Of a stretch of 64,000 nucleotides of DNA, positions 57,481 to 64,000 are shown piece by piece; position 1 is the stretch's first letter, and each line of letters starts with the position of its first letter. Origin of the DNA: Streptomyces gossypii. Lineage in GTDB: Bacteria > Actinomycetota > Actinomycetes > Streptomycetales > Streptomycetaceae. The notes below the pieces were generated by a model. It was not told the origin of the DNA and ran no database searches. It saw only the letters and a program-made list of their open reading frames with translations. Made by a program: the position numbers and the translations under genes. The stretch covers positions 124,001 to 188,000 of the forward strand of contig NZ_JAJAGO010000007.1 in NCBI RefSeq assembly GCF_025165795.1. The letters run 5' to 3'.

Positions 57481-58650
57481 TCAGGCCAGGGTCTTCGTAT
57501 CCCTCCGGGCCGGAGCGGCGGGCGGCTCGGGGTCACGCGGCGGTGTCCAGGGCAGCCACCCGGTGAGCCGGAATCCGGCCCCGGCGCGGGTGTGCTCCAG
57601 CCGTCCGCCCGCCAGTTTCGCCCGCTCGGCCAGGCCGATGAGTCCCTGACCCGCTCCCGGAATACCTTCGTTTGACCCGGTGGCGGAGAGCGGGTTGCGC
57701 ACCATCACCGTGAGGCCCTCGCGCGGCCCGCCGCTCACCGTCACGGTGACTTCCGCGTCCGGGGCGTGCTTGCGGGCGTTCGTCAGTCCCTCCTGCACGA
57801 TGCGGTACGCCGTACGGCCCACCAGCCCCGGCGCCGCCGCCGGTTGTGTCACCTGCTGGTGCAGGGTGATCCGGGCGCCCGCGGCCCGGGACTCGTCCGC
57901 GAGCCGTTCCAGGTCGGCCAGGACGGGTTGCGGCCGGCCGCCGTCCTCGCACTCCCGCAGCACTCCCAGGATCTCCCGCATGTCCTCCAGCGCCTGGTGC
58001 GCGCTGTCCCGGATGACCCCGGCGGCCCGCTGGATCTCCGGCCGCGGTGCGCCGGGATTGAACTCCAGGGCGCCCGCGTGCACGCTCAGCAGCGAGAGGC
58101 GGTGGGCCAGTACGTCGTGCATCTCCCGTGCGATGTCCTCGCGCGCCTGCGCGCGGGCCTGGTCCGCCGCCTGTTCGGTGCGCTCGCGCCAGGTCGCGAC
58201 GAGCTCGCGGCGCGAGCGGACGTAGAGGCCCCAGCCGAGTGTCGCGGCGAGCAGCGCGAAGTAGGTGAGGGCGGATTCGGTGGCCGGCGCCTCGGGATCG
58301 GGGCCGCTGGCCACGTACACCAGGGCCGGGGCGAGCCCCAGCGCGGCGACCCAGGCCGTGACGCGCAGCGGACGCCGGGTGGCGACGGTGAACAGGGCGA
58401 CGAGGGTCGGCCCGGTCATGAAGTGCCCCAGCTTCCCGGACACCAGCAGGACCACGGCGAGCTGCACGGGCCAGCGCCGCCGCAGGAACAGCGCGGCGCA
58501 GCCCAGAGCGGCGGCCGACTGGTCGACGATCCGGGCGGTTTCCGACATGTTCCCGTCGGTCACCGCGGCGTCGGAGGTGAGGACGGAGAAGGCCGCAGCG
58601 CCCAGGAAGAGGCTGATGTCGGCGGTCCAGTCACGGATGGTGCGGCGCAT
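57481..58650 (-). CDS. NarL-system sensor histidine kinase
   Basis: A protein of 389 residues from ATG 58650; an ATG at 58722 would add 24 residues, and neither has a strong ribosome site. Several membrane helices in the first 150 residues (DISLFLGAAAFSVLTS, LGCAALFLRRRWPVQLAVVL, VAALGLAPALVYVASG, FALLAATLGWGLYV). HisKA_3 domain: EDIAREMHDVLAHRLSLLSV with the phospho-His. ATPase: GLTNARKHAPDAEVTV, GAGQGLIGLAERA. The signal is unknown. Confidence 0.93.
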   Translation of the reverse strand: MRRTIRDWTADISLFLGAAAFSVLTSDAAVTDGNMSETARIVDQSAAALGCAALFLRRRWPVQLAVVLLVSGKLGHFMTGPTLVALFTVATRRPLRVTAWVAALGLAPALVYVASGPDPEAPATESALTYFALLAATLGWGLYVRSRRELVATWRERTEQAADQARAQAREDIAREMHDVLAHRLSLLSVHAGALEFNPGAPRPEIQRAAGVIRDSAHQALEDMREILGVLRECEDGGRPQPVLADLERLADESRAAGARITLHQQVTQPAAAPGLVGRTAYRIVQEGLTNARKHAPDAEVTVTVSGGPREGLTVMVRNPLSATGSNEGIPGAGQGLIGLAERAKLAGGRLEHTRAGAGFRLTGWLPWTPPRDPEPPAAPARRDTKTLA

Positions 58651-58808
58651 AGTCCGTGAATGTACTTTCCGGCCCGTGCTCGTGGGTCCGTCGCGCCCGG
58701 ATTCGGGACTTTCGGACGACATGGCGCGGGCAGATCCGCGACTTTGGTCGACGGGGTCGCGGCCGACGGCCGATGTGGCCGGTCCGCAGGGCTTTCTAGC
58801 CTCAAGCC

Positions 58809-59015
58809 ATGAAGAGCCTGCTTGGATTTCTCAGCTTCATCCTCATCTCCCAGGGCCTCGGCGGCTTGTTGCACGAGCTGACCGGCGGCGCGTTCCATCT
58901 CTGGGGACTCGTCCACAAGACCGCGTTCCTGGAGGGCTTCGAGATCTATGTGAGTCTTCTGCTCGTCGTCCTGGGCGTGGCGGTCGGGACGGCGGCGGGC
59001 AGGGCTCGGGCCTGA
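58809..59015 (+). CDS. Small membrane protein of unknown function
   Basis: A protein of 68 residues with two hydrophobic stretches (LLGFLSFILISQGLGGLLHE, IYVSLLLVVLGVAVGTAAG) joined by a loop with GGAFHLWGLVHKTAFLEGFE. No clear ribosome site precedes the ATG, but TAGCCT eight bases before it could be a -10 box of a leaderless or nearly leaderless transcript. Composition and reading frame bias are like real Streptomyces genes. Confidence 0.72.
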   Translation: MKSLLGFLSFILISQGLGGLLHELTGGAFHLWGLVHKTAFLEGFEIYVSLLLVVLGVAVGTAAGRARA

Positions 59016-59062
59016 GAAAGTGACTCCCCGGCCGCTTTCGGGGTTTCCGCAGGTAACCTCTT

Positions 59063-59087
59063 GACCAACACATTGGTCTATGCCAAT
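59063..59087. promoter_or_regulatory. dre-like (DasR) or LacI-type operator upstream of the sugar-binding gene
   Basis: ATTGGTCTATGCCAAT (59072-59087) agrees at 13 of 16 positions with the DasR-responsive element AYTGGTCTAGACCACT. An overlapping palindrome GACCAA-CACA-TTGGTC (59063-59078) is perfect. TTGACC at 59061 could be a -35 box, so a bound regulator would block the promoter. Confidence 0.6.
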
Positions 59088-59152
59088 CCTGTACGCCCAC
59101 ACCACCACCCCCCAGGTGGAATCTGGCAAGAGCCTCCTTGGAGGGGTAACCC

Positions 59153-60448
59153 ATGCTCACTCGGTACAGCGCGAGACGGACGCGCCGCGCGCACAGAACG
59201 TCCCGCCGGCTTCTCGCCCTGGCCGTGGCGACAGCCCTCCTGAGCGGTTGCGGAGGCATTTCGGATGCGGACGACGAGACCAGGACGCTCGACGTCTGGC
59301 TGATGAAGGGCAGCCTGACCGACAGCTTCACGAACTCCTTCGTGCAGGACTTCGAGACGCGCAACCCCGGCGTGCAGGTGGAAATCACCGTCCAGGAGTG
59401 GCCCGGCATCAACAAGAAGGTCTCCAAGGCGCTCAAGTCGGGGGACGGACCGGATGTGATCGAGGCGGGCAACACGCAACTGGCGGAGTACGTCGATTCG
59501 GGCGGGGTGCGGAACTTCACCACCAGCGTCATCGACCTCGACGGGGACAACTGGATACCCGGCCTCAAGGAGTCCGGGCAGATCGACGGATACCAGTTCG
59601 GCATCCCCTTCTACGCCGCCAACCGCGTCGTCATCTACCGCACGGACATGTTCGAGGAAGCCGGAATCACCTCCCCGCCCAAGAACCGTGCCGAATGGCT
59701 GAAGGACACCGCAGAGCTCGACGCCGCCGAAGGCCGCCAGGGCATCTACCTGCCCGGCCAGAACTGGTACGTGCTCGCGGGCTTCGTCTGGGACGAGGGA
59801 GGCGAGCTGGCCACCGAGCTCAGCGGTCAGTGGACCGGCTCTCTGGACACTCCGGCGGCGCGGCGCGGCATGGAGTTCTTCGAGAAGCTCCACGCCCTCA
59901 GCGACGCACGGTCTGACGCCGACGAGTCGAAGCCCAACGAGCTGGATGTGTTCGCCAAGGGCGACATCGCCCAGCTCATCGCCACGCCCGGCTCCGCGAA
60001 GCTGATCACGGACGCCAATCCAACGCTCCAGGGCAAGCTGGGCTTCTTCCCCGTCCCGGGCAAGAAGAGCGGCGAGCCGGGAGCGGTCTTCACCGGCGGC
60101 TCGGTGCTGATCATGCCGGAGAAGAGCGACCGGAAGGACGAGGGGTACGAGTTCGTCAAGCTGCTCACCGGTGACGCCTGGCAGAAGCGGCTCGCCCAGA
60201 CGATGAGCTACGTACCCAACAAGTCCACCCTCGCCGGTGCGCTGAAGGACGAGCCGGGTGCCGCCGCGATGGCCGAGGCCGCGGCGAACGGGCATGCGAC
60301 CCCGGCCTCTCCGCACTGGGGCAACCTGGAGGCCGACAACCCCGTCAAGGAGTTCCAGACGGCGGTGCTGAACGGAGCCGACCCCAAGGAGGCGGCCCGC
60401 ACGGCGACGGACAAGATCACCAGACTGCTCAGCGGCTCCCCGAGGTAG
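59153..60448 (+). CDS. Sugar ABC transporter substrate-binding lipoprotein (DasA-like)
   Basis: A protein of 431 residues with GGAGGGG before the ATG. The signal has many arginines, a core LLALAVATALLS and the lipobox LLSGCGG. The mature part is a family 1 solute-binding protein: RTLDVWLMKGSLTDSFTNSF, VEITVQEWPGINKKVSKALK, GPDVIEAGNTQLAEYVDSGG, QFGIPFYAANRVVIYRTDMF, VFTGGSVLIMPEKS, WQKRLAQTMSYVPNKSTLAG. The pattern resembles DasA and related amino-sugar-binding proteins. No permease follows; it may share permeases elsewhere. The upstream dre-like site fits an amino-sugar role. Confidence 0.9.
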   Translation: MLTRYSARRTRRAHRTSRRLLALAVATALLSGCGGISDADDETRTLDVWLMKGSLTDSFTNSFVQDFETRNPGVQVEITVQEWPGINKKVSKALKSGDGPDVIEAGNTQLAEYVDSGGVRNFTTSVIDLDGDNWIPGLKESGQIDGYQFGIPFYAANRVVIYRTDMFEEAGITSPPKNRAEWLKDTAELDAAEGRQGIYLPGQNWYVLAGFVWDEGGELATELSGQWTGSLDTPAARRGMEFFEKLHALSDARSDADESKPNELDVFAKGDIAQLIATPGSAKLITDANPTLQGKLGFFPVPGKKSGEPGAVFTGGSVLIMPEKSDRKDEGYEFVKLLTGDAWQKRLAQTMSYVPNKSTLAGALKDEPGAAAMAEAAANGHATPASPHWGNLEADNPVKEFQTAVLNGADPKEAARTATDKITRLLSGSPR

Positions 60449-60556
60449 CTCCCAAGGGCTCCACGGGGTAACTGCCGAGGCGGCCGCGACCCCTGACGGG
60501 CCGCCGACGGCATGTGCTGCACCCCTCGGGAGGTGCGCGGTGGTACGCATGCCCCC

Positions 60557-61981
60557 ATGGAGTGGTTCGAGGCGTCCGATGCCTGGCTGAGCCGCGTGCT
60601 GGTGCAGCGGGCGCTGGCCGGCGTGTACATCATCGCGTTCGTGACCGCCGCACTGCAGTTCCGGCCGCTCGCGGGCGCGTCGGGGCTGCTGCCGGTGCCC
60701 CGCCTTCTGCGCCACATCACCTTCCAGGCAGCGCCCAGTGTCTTCCACTGGCACTACTCCGACAGGTTCTTCGGCGTCGTCGCCTGGTCCGGAGCGGGAC
60801 TCGCCGTCGCCCTCGCGGCGGGTGCCGCCGATCTGCTGCCCCTGTGGGGCGCGATGCTCATGTGGGCGGTGCTGTGGGCGCTCTACCTCTCGATCGTCAA
60901 TGTCGGTCAGCTCTGGTACGCCTTCGGCTGGGAGTCGCTGCTGCTGGAAGCGGGCTTTCTGGCGATCTTCCTGGGCAACGAACGGACCGCGCCACCCGTC
61001 CTGATGCTGTGGCTGCTGCGCTGGCTGCTCTTCCGCGTGGAGTTCGGGGCCGGGCTCATCAAGTGGCGCGGCGACCCCTGCTGGCGCGACCTGACCTGCC
61101 TGTACTACCACCACGAGACGCAGCCGATGCCCGGCCCGCTGAGCTGGTACTTCCACCGGCTGCCCAAGCCCCTGCACCGGATCGAGGCGGCGGCCAACCA
61201 CCTGACCCAACTGCTTGTACCGATCGCCCTCTTCCTCCCCCAGCCGGTGGCGGGCATCGCCGCCGCCGTCATGATCGTCACCCAGCTGTGGCTGGTGCTG
61301 TCCGGCAACTTCGCCTGGCTCAACTGGCTGACGATCGCTCTCGCCCTCTCCGCCCTCGACACCGGCGCGGTCACCGAGCCGCGCACGTACGACGCCGTGC
61401 CCCTCTGGTACGTGGTGCTGGTGTGCGCCGTCACCGGCCTGGTCGCGGTGCTCAGCTACCGGCCCGTACGCAACCTGCTGAGCTCGGGGCAGCAGATGAA
61501 CCGCTCCTTCGACGCGCTGCATCTCGTGAACACCTACGGCGCGTTCGGCAGCGTCACCCGGTTGCGGCACGAGGTCGTCATCGAGGGCACCGACGCCACC
61601 ACGCCCGGTGAGGAAGCGGTGTGGCAGGAGTACGAGTTCCCGGGCAAACCCGGTGATGTACGGCGGCGGCCGCCCCAGTTCGCTCCCTGCCATCTGCGGC
61701 TGGACTGGCAGCTGTGGTTCGCTGCGCTCTCCCCGGCACGCGCCGTCGGCTGGCTCACCCCGCTTGTCGACAAGCTGCTGGTGAACGACGCCCCGACACT
61801 GCGGCTGCTGCGGCACAATCCGTTCCCCCGCACACCGCCCGTGCACGTACGGGTACTGCTCTACCGCTACCGCTTCACCACCCGTGGGGAGCGGCGGGAG
61901 ACGGGTGCCTGGTGGCATCGCACACTGATCGGCGAGCTGCTCCCGCCGGTCGCCGGGCCGAGCCCGGCGGACCGGATCTGA
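60557..61981 (+). CDS. Lipase maturation factor-like membrane protein
   Basis: A protein of 474 residues. Several membrane helices in the first 300 residues (ALAGVYIIAFVTAALQF, FFGVVAWSGAGLAVALAAGA, LMWAVLWALYLSIVNV, HLTQLLVPIALFLPQPVAG). Family signature: FGAGLIKWRGDPCWRDLTCL, YYHHETQPMPGPLSWYFHRL, then PKPLHRIEAAANHLTQLLVP. The C-terminal domain has VNTYGAFGSVTRLRHEVVIE, WQEYEFPGKPGDVRRRPPQF and LRLDWQLWFAALSP. In animals LMF1 matures lipases in the ER; the bacterial role is unknown. It may assist folding of exported enzymes. Confidence 0.9.
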   Translation: MEWFEASDAWLSRVLVQRALAGVYIIAFVTAALQFRPLAGASGLLPVPRLLRHITFQAAPSVFHWHYSDRFFGVVAWSGAGLAVALAAGAADLLPLWGAMLMWAVLWALYLSIVNVGQLWYAFGWESLLLEAGFLAIFLGNERTAPPVLMLWLLRWLLFRVEFGAGLIKWRGDPCWRDLTCLYYHHETQPMPGPLSWYFHRLPKPLHRIEAAANHLTQLLVPIALFLPQPVAGIAAAVMIVTQLWLVLSGNFAWLNWLTIALALSALDTGAVTEPRTYDAVPLWYVVLVCAVTGLVAVLSYRPVRNLLSSGQQMNRSFDALHLVNTYGAFGSVTRLRHEVVIEGTDATTPGEEAVWQEYEFPGKPGDVRRRPPQFAPCHLRLDWQLWFAALSPARAVGWLTPLVDKLLVNDAPTLRLLRHNPFPRTPPVHVRVLLYRYRFTTRGERRETGAWWHRTLIGELLPPVAGPSPADRI

Positions 61982-62044
61982 CGGCTCGGTGACGTCTGCC
62001 CGGCGCCCTGCGGAAAACGGCACGCGGCGGCCTACGGTGAGGCG

Positions 62045-63490
62045 GTGAGAGCAATCCGACCCTCCCGGCCGGCCCGTCCCGCCCGATCCGCGCAGCCGCC
62101 CCGCGCCAGCAGGTTCAGCCGGTTCGGGCGCGCCTCCCCCGCGGCGCGCTCGACGCGGCGGGATCTGTACGCGGCGACCGCCGCGGCGCTGCTCTTCGCA
62201 GCGGCTGTGGTGATCGGACGCTCGATCGAGGATCACCAGGACACCCTGAGCCTGCGCTGGCCGCCGATGTACGCCTACTGGCTGCCGCATCTGGGCCCGG
62301 GCACCCCGGCGGCGCTGGCCGTCGCCGTGCTCGTCGTGGCGTACGGGCCGACGCTGGCCTTCCGGCTGCGGTGGCGCGTACTGCTGCCCGTCGCCTGGGG
62401 TGCCTCGATGGCCTGGATCTGGTCGCTGGCACTGATCGACGGCTGGCACCGGGGCGTGGCCGAGCGGCTGACCACCAGATACGAGTATCTGCAGTCGGTC
62501 GACAGGATCCGGGAGACCGGGGTCGGCACCACCCTGCGCACCTTCACCGACTACATCCTGCTGGGCCCCGACAACTGGCCCGCCCATGTCGCCGGGCATC
62601 CGCCGGGTGCGGTACTCACCTTCGTGGGGCTGGACTGGGTCGGACTGGAGGGTGGAGCGTGGGCCGCCGCCTGGTGCATCACCCTCGCCTCCTCCGCAGC
62701 CGTGGCGGTGCTGGTGGCGCTGCGGGCGCTGTGCGGGGAGGAGACCGCGCGGCGCGCGGCGCCGTTCGTCGTACTGGCGCCGGCAGCCGTCTGGCTCGGC
62801 GTGTCGGGCGACGGCTACTTCGCCGCGGTCAGCGCCTGGGCGGTCGCGCTGCTGGCGCTGGCGGCCACCCGAGCCGTGCGCGCCCCGCGCGCGGCGGCGC
62901 TGGGCTGCGGGCTGCTGTTCGGGCTCACCTGCTATCTGTCCTACGGGCTGGTGCTGATGGGGGTGGTGTGCCTCGGGGTGCTGGCGGCGGCACGCACGCT
63001 CCGGCCCGTGCCGTATGTGCTGCTGGGCATGGCGCCGTGGTTCGCGCTCTTCACCGCCGCCGGATTCTGGTGGTTCGACGGCTACTTCACGCTGGTGGAG
63101 CGGTACTACCAGGGCGCGGCGGAGATCCGCCCGTACGAGTACTTCGTCTGGGCGAATCTCGCCGTCAACGTCGCGGTGGTCGGACTGGCGGTGGCCGCCG
63201 GGCTGCGGCGCACCTCGGTGGCGCTGCCGTCCGCACTGCGCGGGCTGCGGCACGCCCCGGCATCAGGCGAAGCGGCACTCGTCCTGCTGGTGACGGCGGC
63301 CGTGTGCGCCGTACTGACGGCCGATCTGTCGGGGATGAGCAAGGCGGAGACGGAGCGGATCTGGCTTCCCTTCACCCTCTGGCTGCTCCCGGCGGCGGCG
63401 CTGCTGCCCCGGCGCGGAAGCCGCTGGTGGCTGGGTGCCCAGGCGGCGCTGGCGCTGACCGTGAACCATCTGGTGATCACCGGCTGGTGA
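62045..63490 (+). CDS. Polytopic membrane protein, GT-C glycosyltransferase-like
   Basis: A protein of 481 residues with a GTG start and GTGAGGCG site. A basic, Pro-rich N-tail of about 40 residues precedes roughly ten or more membrane helices (e.g. LAVAVLVVAYGPTLAF, ITLASSAAVAVLVALRAL, GCGLLFGLTCYLSYGLVLMG, FALFTAAGFWWFDGYF). An outside-facing loop holds DNWPAHVAGHPPGAVLTFVG. The pattern of aromatic loops and many helices suggests a GT-C sugar transferase of cell-envelope glycans, but no catalytic Asp motif is certain. It follows the maturation-factor gene by 63 bases. Confidence 0.78.
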   Translation: MRAIRPSRPARPARSAQPPRASRFSRFGRASPAARSTRRDLYAATAAALLFAAAVVIGRSIEDHQDTLSLRWPPMYAYWLPHLGPGTPAALAVAVLVVAYGPTLAFRLRWRVLLPVAWGASMAWIWSLALIDGWHRGVAERLTTRYEYLQSVDRIRETGVGTTLRTFTDYILLGPDNWPAHVAGHPPGAVLTFVGLDWVGLEGGAWAAAWCITLASSAAVAVLVALRALCGEETARRAAPFVVLAPAAVWLGVSGDGYFAAVSAWAVALLALAATRAVRAPRAAALGCGLLFGLTCYLSYGLVLMGVVCLGVLAAARTLRPVPYVLLGMAPWFALFTAAGFWWFDGYFTLVERYYQGAAEIRPYEYFVWANLAVNVAVVGLAVAAGLRRTSVALPSALRGLRHAPASGEAALVLLVTAAVCAVLTADLSGMSKAETERIWLPFTLWLLPAAALLPRRGSRWWLGAQAALALTVNHLVITGW

Positions 63491-63975
63491 ACACCAGAGG
63501 GCCCGTGCGCCGCGGGCGGAAATGATCTGCCGTCAATTCCCAGATCGGCAGCGGAAGAACTCGGGAACAGCATCGCGGGAAGTTTCACCAATTCCCCACC
63601 CCGCACCCCCGCGCCGTTGTTAGGCTGAACTCCGTCAGAAGTGCGGCCGTCGACGAGAATCCGGTCGCGCTTACGGGGGACTGCCTTGAGGGGGGCTTTT
63701 CTTGATCGCTCCAGCCTGCTGACGGCCAATGCGCTCCGCGGGCCGCAGCTCCATGCCCGCGTGCGCCGACTGGCCGCCGCATTCCGCTTCTTCCAGTGAT
63801 TCCGTCCCCGCCGAATGCGGCATTCCGCTGCCCTGGCGCCCCGACGGATGCTCTTCCCGCATGCCCATTTCCGCCTCTGTTCCGTTTCCGGCGGCTATCG
63901 GCGATGCGGCGTTCCCCGGTACCTCGGCACTTCCTGCTCCGTGGCTGAGACGCCATGGCTTCCAGAAGGGCAATC
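63491..63975. other. Upstream region of the truncated last gene
   Basis: About 485 bases without a secure gene. A TTGTTAGGCTGAA stretch near 63615 could be a promoter -10 region. A short frame follows (see the 37-residue ORF at 63686). The rest of the stretch shows nothing recognisable. Confidence 0.4.
63686..63799 (+). CDS. Possible short ORF of 37 codons
   Basis: A TTG at 63686 preceded by ACGGGGGA at suitable spacing opens a 37-residue frame (RGAFLDRSSLLTANALRGPQ, ending AAAFRFFQ). It could be a leader peptide or a chance frame. Support is only the ribosome-site-like sequence and the frame. Confidence 0.25.
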   Translation: MRGAFLDRSSLLTANALRGPQLHARVRRLAAAFRFFQ

Positions 63976-64000
63976 ATGACTTCACTGCACGGCTCCTCTT
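63976..64000 (+). CDS. First codons of a gene leaving the window
   Basis: AGAAGGG followed at good spacing by ATG 63976 starts a frame MTSLHGSS that is open to the window end. The product cannot be identified from eight residues. Confidence 0.5.

Noticed and set aside
59078..63253. Minus-strand frame of 1391 codons
   Set aside because: Antisense to three well-supported genes with clear motifs and ribosome sites; it has no family motif of its own.
63585..63977. Minus-strand frames at the right end
   Set aside because: No ribosome site, no recognisable family, and composition unlike the neighbouring genes; treated as upstream region of the gene at 63976.

Overview
The window is a chromosomal segment of a Streptomyces or very close relative. 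The DNA is strongly GC-rich with G/C at third codon positions. It uses many GTG and a few TTG starts, and it carries typical Streptomyces families: GAF-ANTAR regulators, DUF397/XRE/ATPase triads, DUF574 methyltransferases, twin-arginine exported enzymes, MatB and a DasR-like site. No rRNA, tRNA or CRISPR array was seen. Gene order looks like ordinary chromosome mixed with patches of decayed accessory DNA, as expected of a chromosome arm.

Layout. 1-3.5 kb: three GAF-domain regulators on the minus strand (the first cut by the window edge, two with ANTAR RNA-binding tails) and a YjbQ protein. 3.5-7.4 kb: a flavin monooxygenase-like enzyme, a Tat-exported NamZ-type muramidase, a YiaA/YiaB membrane protein and a double DUF427 protein. 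7.5-8.3 kb: a decayed IS605/IS1341-type TnpB element. 8.3-10.5 kb: a PhoD phosphatase/phosphodiesterase coupled to an unknown jelly-roll-like protein. 10.5-13.4 kb: a graveyard (FCD-type GntR tail, 9-bp repeats, SDR fragment, frameshifted LysR tail) around an intact LysR gene and a sugar O-acetyltransferase. 13.4-18.5 kb: a complete RHS polymorphic toxin with a WXG-like N-terminus, followed by a probable immunity gene. 18.6-24.5 kb: two VOC proteins, a DUF2332 protein behind a double TetR-type operator, an ABC exporter/ASCH operon divergent from a MarR gene, and an L,D-transpeptidase-like lipoprotein.

24.6-28.1 kb: a heterodimeric ABC exporter whose two ATPase domains are degenerate in complementary motifs. 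28-38.7 kb: a YdjM-like membrane hydrolase, a DUF3516 helicase, a long perfect hairpin, a dienelactone-hydrolase-like protein lacking the nucleophile, an orphan Roadblock protein, a methyltransferase, and a SNF2 helicase/SWIM protein operon. 38.7-43.7 kb: a secreted SGNH esterase, a proline-rich membrane protein and a GH2 beta-galactosidase. 43.6-46.4 kb: a WhiJ/AbaA-like developmental cluster (DUF574 methyltransferase, DUF397, XRE regulator, divergent HATPase) with 14-bp iterons.

46.4-64 kb: a 2-hydroxyacid dehydrogenase, a polar amino-acid ABC transporter (binding protein, permease, ATPase) closed by a clear terminator, xylulokinase with a ROK regulator, a Tat-exported amidase, MatB malonyl-CoA synthetase, an LLM oxidoreductase, a NarL-type two-component system, a small membrane protein, a DasA-like sugar-binding lipoprotein under a dre-like site, a lipase-maturation-factor-like membrane protein, a polytopic membrane protein, and the first codons of a gene leaving the window.
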